A stretch of DNA of 64,000 nucleotides from Nectonema munidae (taxonomy: Eukaryota; Nematomorpha; Nectonematoida; Nectonematidae), in NCBI GenBank assembly GCA_030549495.1, contig JAUIRK010001035.1:849001-913000 (forward strand), given 5' to 3'. Shown piece after piece: positions 11,888-22,766 of this stretch. The notes beneath the pieces were generated by a model. The model was given only the letters and a program-made list of their open reading frames with translations, searched no databases and had not been told where the DNA came from. Both the position numbers and the translations under genes were made by a program. The first letter of the stretch is position 1. Each line of letters opens with the position of its first letter.

Positions 11888-12329
11888 TTTATTTAAGTTT
11901 CTTTTCTATGTGGGAAAGTCAAGATGTCTTTTAAATGTAGATTTATCAAAATCAATTAAATTTTTTCTATTTATTTCTAAGAATATTATTTGCTGCTTTT
12001 TTCAATCGATTTGAAGCTATTTCAAATTTAAGTAAAAATGAACAAAAATTTAATTTCAGCAAAACTAATTATAAATATTAAATATAAAACTAATCATCTT
12101 GAAAAATTATTAGGAAATTTTTAAATGCAACGTTCAAATTATTAAAAGGAATGTAATAATATAGTTCGCTCAATCTTCCAAATTTTATTTTTCTATTGTG
12201 CGGAAGTTTTTTTTTGAAAAAATAAAATTGAATATATTTTTATGAATTGCATGTGAAATCTCATATTTTGTTGTATTGGGAAATTTGAAATATCGCAAAA
12301 AAAAAATTGTATATGGCTAATGTCTACAC
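11888..12329. other. AT-rich DNA, nothing recognised
   Basis: No coding, RNA or element signature seen between the transposase start at 11887 and the MITE TSD at 12322. Confidence 0.5.
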
Positions 12330-12606
12330 CAGTGTTTCCCTAACTTTTTTGAGCAGCAACACTCTCTTTACATAGAAAAAATCCGCGACACACCACCAAG
12401 CAGAAACAGAAAGTTTTCAATTAAAAAATAAATGGTTATTAATGGGTTTTTAACCAATTAAAAACAGAGAGTTTTCAAAATTTAATAATTGAACCGCGTT
12501 AATCGAAATCGTGGTAATTGAGAGATAACTGTATCATTTTATTATTTCTAAAAAATTTCGCGACACACTTGGAAAGTTTTTGCGGCACACAGTTTGGAAA
12601 ACACTG
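12330..12606. mobile_element. hAT-type MITE with near-perfect 8-bp target duplication
   Basis: The left terminus CAGTGTTTCCCTAACTTTTT and the right terminus AGTTTGGAAAACACTG are inverted copies. Inner parts repeat CGCGACACAC in both arms. The flanks are GTCTACAC (12322-12329) and GTCTTCAC (12607-12614), an 8-bp duplication with one mismatch, as hAT transposases make. The 277-bp element has no coding capacity. Its middle part (about 12490-12534) resembles a pogo-type end (ACCGCGTTAATCG, then AACTGTA), so a smaller insertion may be nested inside. Confidence 0.85.
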
Positions 12607-12614
12607 GTCTTCAC

Positions 12615-14501
12615 TATGCTTCTTCATGACAAATATTGTTTCAACATATTATCTGGCAAGACATAGCAACACCCATTCCATATATCTTCCTGTGAACTTC
12701 GATGTGTCTAACGCTCCATTTTAAAAATTGAAATAACAATCCTTTTTTAACTAGTTTAATTAAGTCTTAAAAAGAATGCAAAATCACTGCAGGAATTAAA
12801 TAGTATACTTGAATTAGACAAGGTTGTGCTTTAAAAGTTAAATCGAACTACATTTTGATTTGGCCCCGCTGAAACTTACAAAGATTGCAATATTCCCCAA
12901 CACTCGTATATTATAATGAAGAGGTAACCGAAGTTTGCATAACCTCGAAAACTAATCTAAAGAAAGCGGTTTCATCGTATACCAAGATGATTGCCAATTC
13001 ATAAATAAAGACTTCAACATCAATTGTAAATAATGCTCCTTTGTTCGCGATTTCAAAAATCGACCTCATTTCTTCGTTCAATCTGTGCTCGCTCTCAACC
13101 AATAAAAGTATGTATATCTTCTGCCTAGCAACAAAAATAGAAGAATGAAACATTTTGTAAGAGTATTTATTTATTTTTGTAAATAAGAATCTTTAACGAG
13201 AATTATGTATCTAGAAGAATGATGAAGAGATTATTATGATAAAATTAGTGATTAGAATGTGGATCATATTTTCAAGGCTCATCATTTGCAACATTCAAAT
13301 TCCATCGTTCTGTCCTTCTTTTTCCTTCATCACCATCATCGTGATCACATCTTTTTTCAATTCTAAAATTCTTTCCTTTATATCAATATCGATTGGCCAT
13401 AATAATAATAATAATAATATAAAGCCGAGCTCTATTTTTTGTAGCATCGCTTCTTTCCTCCCAGCCAATCTTTTCAAGGTATTCCTTTTCATGAATTATT
13501 GTAAAAGAGTTGTGCATAATTTGCTATACCCTTTTCTAATTTATTATATTCGCAATTAATATTAAATTTTCGCACCTAAGCATAATCCTTCGTTCAATAC
13601 TCTTTCAACAATTTAATCGACAGTATACTTAAATTAGATCATCCATCTTAACCCAAAAATAGGGGTCGCGCCTGTGAAGTAGGTATGCTTGTGTCTCCTT
13701 AGAGCACGTCATTTGCACAGTGAACACTATTTACTCAGTCAATAATTGTAAAAAAGACCATTCCTGATTTTTAAATGAAAAAATTTAGTGATATATTGGC
13801 CAGTTTATTAGCCAGATATAATCACTTTGTTAGTAATAGTTAGTCGATTAGATGATAGAAAATAGAAAGATGGATAGATAGTCAGTTATATGAGCATTAG
13901 TGGTCAACAAAAAATCAGGAAATAGTTGTAGCATAGAACACAAATTATACACACCATAGCCATTTTGTTAGCATATCAATGAGTATAATATACTTTTGAG
14001 AAAGAGAAACTCTTTCATATTATTCCCTTCTAGAACTTTGATGTAACAACGAAGAATTTAACTAAATTTATTGCCTTGCAACTAATTATCTAAAGAAAAC
14101 AAGCCTTTACTCTGTATTTTTAAACAAGAATGAACAAAAGAATGATAACTTAAAGCTGTGATCAAAATATTTTTTTTAACCTTCGGATTATGGACATATG
14201 GCAATTTACTCCACGATGAAATTCAAATGGACATTACAAAAAAATTTCCCATTATGAAAATTTTTTGAGTACCATGTAAATTTGTATTTATTTTAATGTA
14301 TTTCAAAACTCCTATTTATATATATTTTTGTTTAAATAAACATTTAGTTATGAGAGTGAAATTTTTAATTTATTTTCAAAAATACAAAAATAGATGGCGT
14401 TAATTTTATAAAGCATAAATGTTTAATACCATTCACTTACATAAGAAAATGAACAAGCACAAGTATCAAATCCAAAGAAATGATTTAGCACATTGACATA
14501 G
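12615..14501. other. AT-rich DNA without recognised genes
   Basis: Two minus-strand frames, 13153-12911 (80 codons) and 13492-13295 (65 codons), resemble nothing I know and could be chance. A short (AAT)n run lies at about 13400-13420. The last part, before 14502, is probably the 3' flank of the piggyBac copy at 15332, separated from it by the Merlin insertion. Confidence 0.45.
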
Positions 14502-14509
14502 AAAATAAG

Positions 14510-15323
14510 AGTACTTTTCTGTTATCCCCCCACTCTAAAAAATTTTTTTAGTGAATGATTTATTTTTTTTCTGTTTCATCAATTATCATTTAGAATTTTT
14601 TTTAGAGTGGGAAGGAGATAACAGAGATATATCATTTCACTTTATATACATATATAATATATATTTTCGCTTTAAATTTTTATTTAATGTTGGAAAAACA
14701 TAGAATAATAAGTGAAAATTGTAATCTTATCTAATGAGGAGCCCAATAGCAACTGATGTGTCTAAGTATTGTATCGAAAGGGCTTAAACCTTTAACTTTG
14801 ATTTCCTCTCGCCACATGAACTCACACAGATATGAATCTAGTAGACTTCTATGAGTGCCGTACTGTTTTTTTGGCACTTCTCCACATTCGTTCAACATTT
14901 TGAGTGTGAGCCCCACTAGAAGGATCCACAAAGTTTTTCGAATGATTATTATCAATTAAATGATGATAATCATTGGTGCAAAACATATTTCTGTATGCAC
15001 CCTAGTCATCACTTATTATTGTAGTTCCAGGCCTTATGCTATTTTTTATTATTGGATAAAGTGTTGTTGCTTTCCTGTCTGGGACAATAAACATAAAATT
15101 TTCTTTTGTCTCTTTGCAGATTCCTCCAAAAACCCTTTGTTGAGGAAGTATACGTCCATGATTTTTTTCTTTTGGTGAACAAATTTTCATCTATTTCTAC
15201 AGTCATGTTGTGTCCTCCAATCACTCTAGGATTAGCTAGAAGATGTTGAACACATAGAAAATATAGATTAAATATAGCTTTTTAAAAAAAATTTTAGAGT
15301 GGGGCAGATAACATAAAAGTACC
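14510..15323 (-). mobile_element. Merlin (IS1016-like) DNA transposon with TIRs and TSD
   Basis: The minus strand encodes an ISXO2/IS1016-type DDE transposase in three frames: VEIDENLFTKRKK (first Asp); GRILPQQRVFGG through RPGTTIISDD (second Asp); SSGAHTQNVERMW (third acidic residue, Glu); then YGTHRSLLDSYLCEFMWRE near the C-terminus. At least two frameshifts separate them, so this copy is not functional as read. The ends are inverted repeats: GTACTTTTCTGTTATCCCCC at 14511 against GGGGCAGATAACATAAAAGT at 15301-15320. Direct repeats AAAATAAG lie at 14502-14509 and 15324-15331, an 8-bp duplication typical of Merlin. The whole 814-bp element sits just past the stop codon of a piggyBac transposase. 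The transposase fills only 14731 to about 15265. Confidence 0.88.
14519..14624. repeat. Hairpin of Merlin terminal sequence inside the left end
   Basis: CTGTTATCCCCCCACTCTAA at 14519 is answered by TTTAGAGTGGGAAGGAGATA at 14601-14620 with an inner loop of about 50 bp. The Merlin terminal sequence is thus present three times: both true ends plus this inverted internal copy. It could be a tiny MITE of the same family inserted into the end, or an aberrant end duplication. Confidence 0.75.
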
Positions 15324-15331
15324 AAAATAAG

Positions 15332-16690
15332 TCATAAGCAATGATTACAAGCAAAATTTGAGTGTGGTTTACAAATGAATTTTGAACAATTTTTCCATTT
15401 TCTTGTGGATCTAACCTTTTTAGGTAGATAACTAAAACAAAATCCTCTTTGACCAGATGATGAAACAACTACAACAGGAATGAATCCAAAAAAAGTGAGA
15501 ATTGATTTTGATTTCAAGTTAATTTGAGGCGTAGAAGCTCTCACTTTCATTGATTCTTCACTCAAACACATGGCTAGTTTTTTCAGAAAGAGCTTTCTTC
15601 CGTTATTCATTTTAGAAGGATAACTTTCTGGAGAATTATATTTAGAAATTATATATGCGTTTACACAAGTCATATCAAGGTAGTTCGAAAAAGCGGCAAC
15701 AGTCCATCTCCTGCATGGTTTATAGGACCTGAACTGTTTCACTATTTCATTCCCAACATCTACACCACTTTTATATTTGTTATACTCTAACCAAGAATCA
15801 GGTTTGCAATCTTTATTTGAAATTACGACTTGCTTTCTGTGTTATGAAGACAGAATATACACCACCTTGAAATTACGTTTAGCGTGTTTCTTGCGTATAT
15901 ACGCTGAGAGTGAGGCTTCTTTGCAATATATGGTGCGCGATTCACGTTCATTCAACTTTAGTGTTTTCATGTATGAAGGATGTAGAACTTTTGGAACAAA
16001 TTTTCTTGAGTACATCACAGTCCCACATACTGTATAGTCTTTTGCTAAAGTCCATTTGGCGATTTCTAAAGAGGTAAAAAATCTGTCTATGAATCATTTG
16101 GACTTGAACTTATTTGGAGTCCTTTGGGAAGGTTAGTATCATTGATAAGTCTTTTTAAAATTTGAAGAGAAGAAAAGTAAGTTCCATTAGACAATCCAGA
16201 GGTATAGATTTGAGGTTTTAAAAAATAAAAACTTTCTGAATCACAAAGATGGTAAAGCTTGAGACGATAATGACTGGTTTTTTAGGGTCATACACTTTGA
16301 GGTTGCATCTACCTCTGAAGCTCATCAACTGTGACAGATACATTGGGTGTTCAATAGAGAGAAAATGTTTCATAAAAATCGTCGTGGAGCGTTCAAATCG
16401 CTGAAATTTTATCATCAGGATTTCTCTGACGTTCATCATCGAAGCATATAATAACTTGAATTAAAATAAACATATCCCCCGCCAGAGCTGCTTTCAAAAA
16501 AGAACTCCCCAGAGAATCACTAAACAAGTCGGTAACCTTAATTTTTTGGTCCATACATTGACCAATTTGAAGTAGACATCCAAAATGTGATAATAGATGG
16601 TAAATTTCAAACTTTTCAAAACAATATGGAAACTCTTCTCTAAATTTAGAAAAATCATTCGATTAGTTTTTTTATATTAAAATGCTCCAC
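15332..16690 (-). mobile_element. piggyBac-family transposon remnant (third lineage)
   Basis: Read on the minus strand from about 16690 to the stop at 15332. N-terminal blocks are GCLLQIGQCMDQK and DLFSDSLGSSFLKAALAGDM. The first catalytic region is decayed (the frame with MSFRGRCNLKVYDPKKP). Middle blocks follow (NGTYFSSLQILKRLINDTN), then the GG(V)D-type block NISGVDVGNEIVKQF. A clean 136-codon frame from 15742 follows: RRWTVAAFSNYLDMTCVNAY, the linker, and a cysteine-rich zinc ribbon ending CKPHSNFACNHCL. Several frameshifts and stops make it inactive. A Merlin element with TSD is inserted immediately after its stop codon, so the piggyBac copy is older than that insertion. Confidence 0.83.
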
Positions 16691-17979
16691 TCTGTAAATT
16701 AAGTAATTGATTTCAAAGTGTTATACTACAAATATCTAATTTTTTAAGATGCATTTTATGAGATCTTTAGCAAAAATTATGCTCGTAATTGTCTACGTAC
16801 ACTACTATTCTATTGAGATTGTCGTGTATATAGGGGTGTCACGTTCACATACGTAGCCATATGCTTCTCGTGGAGAAGCGTATACAGGCTCCCTCCTCAC
16901 TGCCTCTAACATCCCCTCCTTCACCCGAGCAAATTCAATACTACAAATCTCCAGTTACATCATCTCCCCATCCACCCCCCCCCCCTCCCCTAAATTTTAT
17001 ATGGCCACTTGTCAATAATATCTAGCTACTTCTCTGTGGATGTGCTCTATTATGAATTAATTATAATGGATTTAAAAAAATTACTCATAATTAAGTTACA
17101 TTTTCAACTTTGTTTTCGTGAATATAAAATTTATGATATCTTGGGAGAAGAAAAGGCGGAAAATTTTCAACACGTCTTTTTCGCCAGAAGCAAGACCTTT
17201 AGGACTAGGCTGTGAAGTTATTGTATCTCTAATATTTTCACATGGTGTTTTTCCACGCGTGTCTGACTGAAAAAGGTTCCTCCCAAATATACTCCACTTG
17301 ATCTGATGAAATAAGATTCACATCAATTTCATTATCACTGTAATCAAAACAGAAAAAACTATCATTAGTTTTATCTGACTCTGTTGTTTCTTCTAAGAAG
17401 GAGCCTGAACTGTGTTCTGATTCCATTGATGAGAACAAGAAAACAAGAAAACGCCCTTAGTGGGGATAGGTAAAACGTTCTGCTCAACGAGAAACGGCAG
17501 TAAAGAAAACCTATACACTACTGATTTATCAATTGGTGTTTTATCCAAAATTGATTGCAGAAGAAAAATAGTGAACCCTGAAATAATTTCACGTCAAATG
17601 CGCTTGACAATTTCATTCATCATTCACTCCTTCTTCACGCAAACGTTTTATTCATTTTGTTTATGATTCTAGGTAAAGTAGTTTTCGTTGCATGCTGTTT
17701 TGTTCAGTTAGAATATTTTATAGAAACAAGAATGAGAGATGTGAACGCCGCATTTCCAAAAGCTATGATGGGATTCAATGTATACACATGTGTCGCTCGA
17801 TAGTTGCATCATATCCATCGGAATGCTATGATGAAAATGGGTATGCCTATGTCACGCAACCATAACGACATATGCGTCGGAAAGTAACGAACGCAAGTTT
17901 CATGATCACAACAACCAAATCCATCAATCAATCTCATAATTATTTAGAAAAGAGCCATGCTATTGTGACCCTTACCATA
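16691..17979. other. Unassigned DNA with a possible detached piggyBac N-terminus
   Basis: The minus frame 17438-17238 encodes a 66-residue acidic, Ser/Glu/Asp-rich peptide (ESEHSSGSFLEETTESDK). It resembles the acidic N-termini of piggyBac transposases and lies upstream of the copy at 15332-16690, but composition alone is weak evidence. A CT/C-rich patch with a C run lies at 16880-16995. Nothing else was recognised. Confidence 0.35.
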
Positions 17980-18070
17980 CAGTCAATAACCGTTATAACG
18001 CGCATCTTCCGATACCGCTAAATCGCTTATAACGCGGTATGCCTTGGCTCTCGTTTTTTGGAAGTTGTAC
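17980..18070. mobile_element. End of a pogo-like MITE
   Basis: Begins CAGTCAATAACCGTTATAAC directly after a TA at 17978-17979 and continues to CGCTTATAACGCGG and GCCTTGGCTCTCG. The reverse complement matches the right 90 bp of the element at 58007-58528 in the same order. Only this end is recognisable; the other end was not found. Confidence 0.6.
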
Positions 18071-18654
18071 TTGGTTAAACCTTTTTTTTCCTCATCTCAT
18101 TGCAGCTTGCTTCAAGTTTTGTACAAAATAGCTATAAGACTAGTAGTCTCAGGAGCAAAAAAACTCACATATACCGATAAACTATTTCTGTAACATAATT
18201 TGATTAAATTGGAAGGCATTTATGTTCAAAAAATTGGTATATTCTTCTTTCAAATCAACTCTAAATCTTTTTACCTATAAACTTCCAAACAAAGTTACTT
18301 CTTTAGAAATGCATTCACATTGGAAAAACCTTGTTATGGACTTATTCTTTCCAAATTATCAATGAGGTATAAAGTCATTCATTTCTATAAATGAGAATGT
18401 TGTTAGCCGAAAGTGGGTCCTTCAATAAGAAAGTTTAAAGCAATATCAAAAATTTGGTTTCTCTCTCACTATCCTAAATCTGCAACAGTAAAAATTTAAC
18501 CAAGCTCTCACTTGGTTTGGCGTTTTTTAAATCCGAAAATACCCTCTAGCAGTTTCCATAGGTCTTTGGAGTTACACAAAATTTATCTTGTCTTTTTACA
18601 TGTGTATATATATTTAATTTTTTCAATAATCATGGCTACTTTTTAGAAAATGTC
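18071..18654. other. No gene or repeat recognised
   Basis: AT-rich sequence between the MITE end and the 151-bp tandem repeat; only short frames. Confidence 0.45.
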
Positions 18655-19880
18655 AATCAAAATTTTGATTGATCAAAAATATATCTAATAAAATATACCT
18701 TCAAATTTTACATAAAATATATGTTTTAATACTAAATTGGTCATGCTATTTTCATTTCTGGACTCATTTTTTACATTTAAGATTTGAAAATACCTATAAG
18801 TATTAATCAAATTTGCGGTTTACTTCTGAAAATTGTCTCCAAAAACATTCCTTCACATTTTACATAAAATATATGTTTTATACCAAATCGATCATGTTGT
18901 TTTCATTTCTGGACTCATTTTTTACATTTAGGATTTGAAAATACCTATAAGTGTTAATCAAATTTGCGGTTTACTTCTGAAAATTGTCTCCAAAAACATT
19001 CCTTCACATTTTACATAAAATATATGTGTTATACTAAATCGGCCATGCTGGTTTCATTTCTGGACTCATTTTTTACATTTAGGATTTGAAAATACCTATA
19101 AGTGTTAATTAAATTTGCGGTTTACTTCTAAAAATTGTCTCCAAAAACATTCATTCAAATTTTACAATTAAATATGTTTTTATACCAAATCAACCATGCT
19201 AGTTTCATTTATGGACTCAATTTTTGCAGTTTGAATTTGAAAATACATATAAGTATCAATTAAATTTGCGTTTAGTTCTAAAATTTGTTTTTATAGCAAA
19301 CATATCATGATGATTTCATTTCTGAACACAGTTTTCGCATTTAGAGGTTTTACTGCTGGTGTCAATCAAATTTGCGGTTTATGTTTGAAAACTATATCCC
19401 AAAATATTCTCTCTAATTTTACATGAAATATATGTTTTTATACCAATTCGACCATGATAATTTTTATTTCTGAAATCATTTTTTGCATTTAGAGGTTTTA
19501 AATGTCTGAAAGTGTCAATCAAATGTTCGATTAACGTCTAATGTCTACAGAAATATTTTTGAAATTTAAATAAAATATGTGTTTTTATGCCAAATGGAAG
19601 ATGCTGGTTTCATTTTTGGACTCAGGTTTGGCATTTATGGTTTTAAAATATCTGAAAGCTTAAATTAGATTTGCGGTTTATTTCTAGATACTGTCTTCAA
19701 AAATATTTACAAAAAAATAAAATATCTGTTTTATACCAAATCGACTATGCTTATTTTATTTCTGTACTGGATTTTGGATAATACGGTTAAAAAATATCTC
19801 GAAGTGGCAATTGAATTAGTAATGTATGCCTGAAAAACAGTTCTGTAAAAAATTTTCAAAAAATGGCTGCATATTAGATA
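18655..19880. repeat. Tandem repeat, unit about 151 bp, about 8 copies
   Basis: The landmark ATTTGCGGTTTACTTCTGAA recurs at 18811, 18962, 19113 and 19264 with an exact spacing of 151 bp. Degraded copies follow near 19370, 19523, 19670 and 19820. Other constant words are CATTTCTGGACTCA and TTTTACATAAAATATATG. Copies are most alike on the left and decay to the right, as expected when homogenisation acts on one end of an array. No coding frame spans the units. Confidence 0.9.
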
Positions 19881-20559
19881 TATAGTGAAAATATTCTTTT
19901 TTTGTATATTTTGGCTTATAATACTTTCTACAATCATCTTGAGTATGAAATATTTATTTAAAAAAAACAAACAAAACGTATTATAAAATCTTTTGAAAAT
20001 TTATATGAGAGAAGGAACCAAGTTGAAAACTAATTGAAAAGAGAGCATGTGATCAAAACAAATGATTAAAAAAATATGTATCTTGACTAAATGGAAGATC
20101 TACCATGTTCTAATGAACTAGGAAGTGGTTTAATTATATAATATTAAATGCTTCAAAAAAGATTTTGACTGTGAAAAAGAAGTTCCTCTTTTACAAATGA
20201 AAAATATTTAAATCTATAGCTTATCATATAGGATTACAATTAACATTTAGCTAAGATGGGTAGGTATTCTGAAAATTTAGAATAGGTCCGATTTATCAAA
20301 AATCGCACAGATGCCAATATGTAAGAATTTAGTCACTATCAAGATATTTTTAATTTAAATTGAATTTGTCAATCTTTTTCTTTTGCCTCAATAAGATAAT
20401 TTTTTAGATGAAGAACGTGGAAACTTTTTGTAATTGAACAATGAACATCACGAATGATTCATCAGAAAAAACCTTTGAAATGATATTGGTTGACAAATAT
20501 TCAGGCCTGATAATAAAATACACGATACTGATAAAAAAAGTCTAAGATCATCAAGAAGA
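19881..20559. other. AT-rich spacer between two tandem repeats
   Basis: No recognised gene, RNA or element. Confidence 0.45.
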
Positions 20560-21195
20560 TTCTTAATCAGTATAAAAAACTTTTTATAAGAATAAACATT
20601 TTAATTTTGACATGGGCTGTCATATTTAAATTATTTTGTCAGGTTTGACTAATTTTTATAATAAAAAAATGAATATAACCAGTAAACATAGCCTACTTGA
20701 AAATGGGTATATGTGTGTAAAATGCCATACACGGTAAACTTCATCAACTCTCTATACTTTCTATTAAACGTAATTCTCTAATTCAAAAAACCGTGTCTGA
20801 TCCTTTCTTTTTGGGATAAATCAATTTTTTGACAGTTTTGGTTGATTTTCATAAAAAATGAATATCACCACTGAATTACGCATGCTTAAAAATGGGTATA
20901 TATGTGTAAAAAACATTATATAATTATTTAGATAAAAAGTTCCTTTTTGACATGAGCTGTCACATTTAGATCAATTTTTTGACAGGTTTAATTGATTTTC
21001 ATAAAAAATGAATATCACTACTGAATTCAGCATATTTGAAAATGGGTATACATGTGTAAAAAACTTTATATAATTATTTAGATAAAAAGTTCCTTTTTGA
21101 GATGAGCTGTCAAATATAAATCAATTTTTTGACAGGTTTGATTGAATTTTAAAAAAATGGACATCACCACTGAATTCAGCATAGTTGAAATATAT
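20560..21195. repeat. Tandem repeat, unit about 150 bp, 3-4 copies; related copy at 62.5 kb
   Basis: TCAATTTTTTGACAG recurs at 20821, 20971 and 21121, exactly 150 bp apart, with TTTTTGACATGAGCTGTCA and GAAAATGGGTAT at constant offsets. A diverged first copy starts near 20560 (AACTTTTTATAAGAATAAAC, then GACATGGGCTGTCA). That first copy is nearly the same as the reverse complement of 62530-62810, so the unit is dispersed as well as tandem. Confidence 0.88.
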
Positions 21196-21240
21196 ATATA
21201 TAACATTAAAAATATAAAAACTTATTAATATCTGAGAAAA

Positions 21241-21427
21241 ATAGGGTGGGGCACTTTACGCCCCTCCCCAGCACTTGAGCGGACAAATTTTGCCCAGCAC
21301 TAATAGGGTTAAACGAGGGTAGATTGTGTTGCGGCCTTCTTCCCACAATCGGTTCTTCATTTTGATATTGGTTATGTCTTGGCTTTCTTGCACCTTCCCC
21401 CTTTTTTAAAAGTTTTAATCGTTTTAA
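21241..21427. repeat. Left edge of the 183-190 bp satellite
   Basis: Starts with the GC-rich segment AATAGGGTGGGGC shared with 3107-3155. From TTAAACGAGGGTAGA (21309) it follows the satellite unit: GCGGCCTTCTTCC, CATTTTGATATTGG, TTGGCTTTC, GCACCTTCCCCC, TTTTAATCG. A MITE interrupts it at 21428. Satellite sequence resumes at 22394-22460, where a solo LTR interrupts again. Confidence 0.8.
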
Positions 21428-22389
21428 CCCATTTAAGACCAAGCAAACCAGACGACTTTAGCAATTCCTATTAAATTCCATGTAAAGTAGGAATTCGTCT
21501 GCGTTCCCTTTGGAAACGGTTCACAGTAATTTCATCGCCGTAATTTCATCGTGGTAACTTCATCGTGGTAGTTTCATCGCATAGCAAATTCATCGTGATT
21601 CAATACATCGTCGGTATTTTTATCGTCAAGTATTTTCATCGTGCAGTAATTACATAATCATACTAATTTTATGCTTGACGCTCAAGGTTTTTTTGTAAAT
21701 ATCCCTTTATAATTTTTTTAAGTTTATTACGAACTTTTGTAAATGTTCTTAATAACATAAAAAACTAATTCTTAAATATAAGGTTTTCATATTATCAGGC
21801 TATAATGACAAAATAAAACAATAACTCTTTCTGACTTAAATAGCCTTGAAATATGTTTAAATTTCTTAATATTTAAGGAAAGTTAAAAAAAATTATATAT
21901 AATTTAATTAAAAAAAAATAATATAATCTTTGTGTTTTTTTAGTTTCATAAAAATCTCCCTAACCTATTTTAACCTTCGACTTTTCAGTCATTATTTGGT
22001 ATATTATATCTAAAAATAATCATTTGTTTTTTTAATAAAAAACTTTATTTTTAAGAAAAAAATACCAATTTATATATGTAATAAATTATTCCTTATTTCA
22101 AAAAGATCATTGAGATAACTAATTTATTACAAATTGGAAAAATAGAAACAATTAAAAAAAAAAGTTATGAGCAATACCTCTAAGGTATAATAATAATAAT
22201 CATTTAGATCACGATTTTCAAAATCATTGACAATGCGCCGTATTATGCGGCTAATCCATAAATCTCGCGTTGTAATCATTATACGATGAATATACTTAAC
22301 GATGAAAATACCGACGATGTATTGAATCACGATGAATTTACTATGCTATGAAATTACGGATACCTTTGGGAACACTGGTCGTAAATGGG
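21428..22389. mobile_element. Non-autonomous piggyBac-like MITE with long inverted arms
   Basis: It sits inside a satellite unit. The left end reads TTAA then CCCATTTAAGACCA; the right end reads TGGTCGTAAATGGG then TAAA. A TTAA target and CCC-starting ends are piggyBac habits, although the right flank has drifted to TAAA. The inverted arms extend well beyond 100 bp: GTTCCCTTTGG, GTAATTTCATCG, AATTCATCGTGATTCAATAC and ACATCGTCGGTATTTT occur in both arms. The left arm also has about ten irregular copies of a TTTCATCGTGG-like word at 13-15 bp spacing. A roughly 60-bp hairpin (CAGACGA to TCGTCTG) is present only in the left arm. No coding frame. Confidence 0.6.
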
Positions 22390-22460
22390 TAAATCTACGA
22401 GGGTAGATTATGACTAATTAAGAGCAAAATCTTTCTAGCACCTTCCCCCTTTTTTAAAAG

Positions 22461-22761
22461 TGTTGTATAGCAGCTTATGCAAATAAGGCGTTTGCACAAT
22501 TTTCCCTCAGCAACATTGCAAAATTGCTTCCCTCTTCCAAAGTGCATGCAAATTATAAAAGAATTTGCATGAAGTGCTATCAAATCAATGGAAATAGTTT
22601 CTTACAAAGATCCATTCATTTGATTACGGTTATTACTGGAAAATTTGCATCGTATATTTCCAGTGTATAAATACTAGTGTGTTTGGCAGAATAGACACTT
22701 CTTCTTTGGCTTTTAATAAATTGTACCTTCTTTTATTTTACTCTTTCTCTGGTTGAAAACA
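22461..22761. mobile_element. Solo LTR of an LTR retrotransposon
   Basis: A 301-bp block starts TG (TGTTGTATAGCAG) and ends CA (GTTGAAAACA). It is flanked by the direct repeat AAAAG at 22456-22460 and 22762-22766, and inserted in a satellite unit. Inside are a TATA-like word (GTATAAATAC, about 22670) and an AATAAA (about 22711), in the order expected for an LTR. No internal region is attached, so it is a fossil left by LTR-LTR recombination. The 5-bp duplication is shared by several LTR superfamilies; I cannot say which. The perfect target duplication suggests it is not very old. Confidence 0.8.
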
Positions 22762-22766
22762 AAAAG

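Noticed and set aside
12911-13153. 80-codon minus-strand frame as a possible exon
   Set aside because: No recognisable family, no splice-site support and a length reachable by chance.
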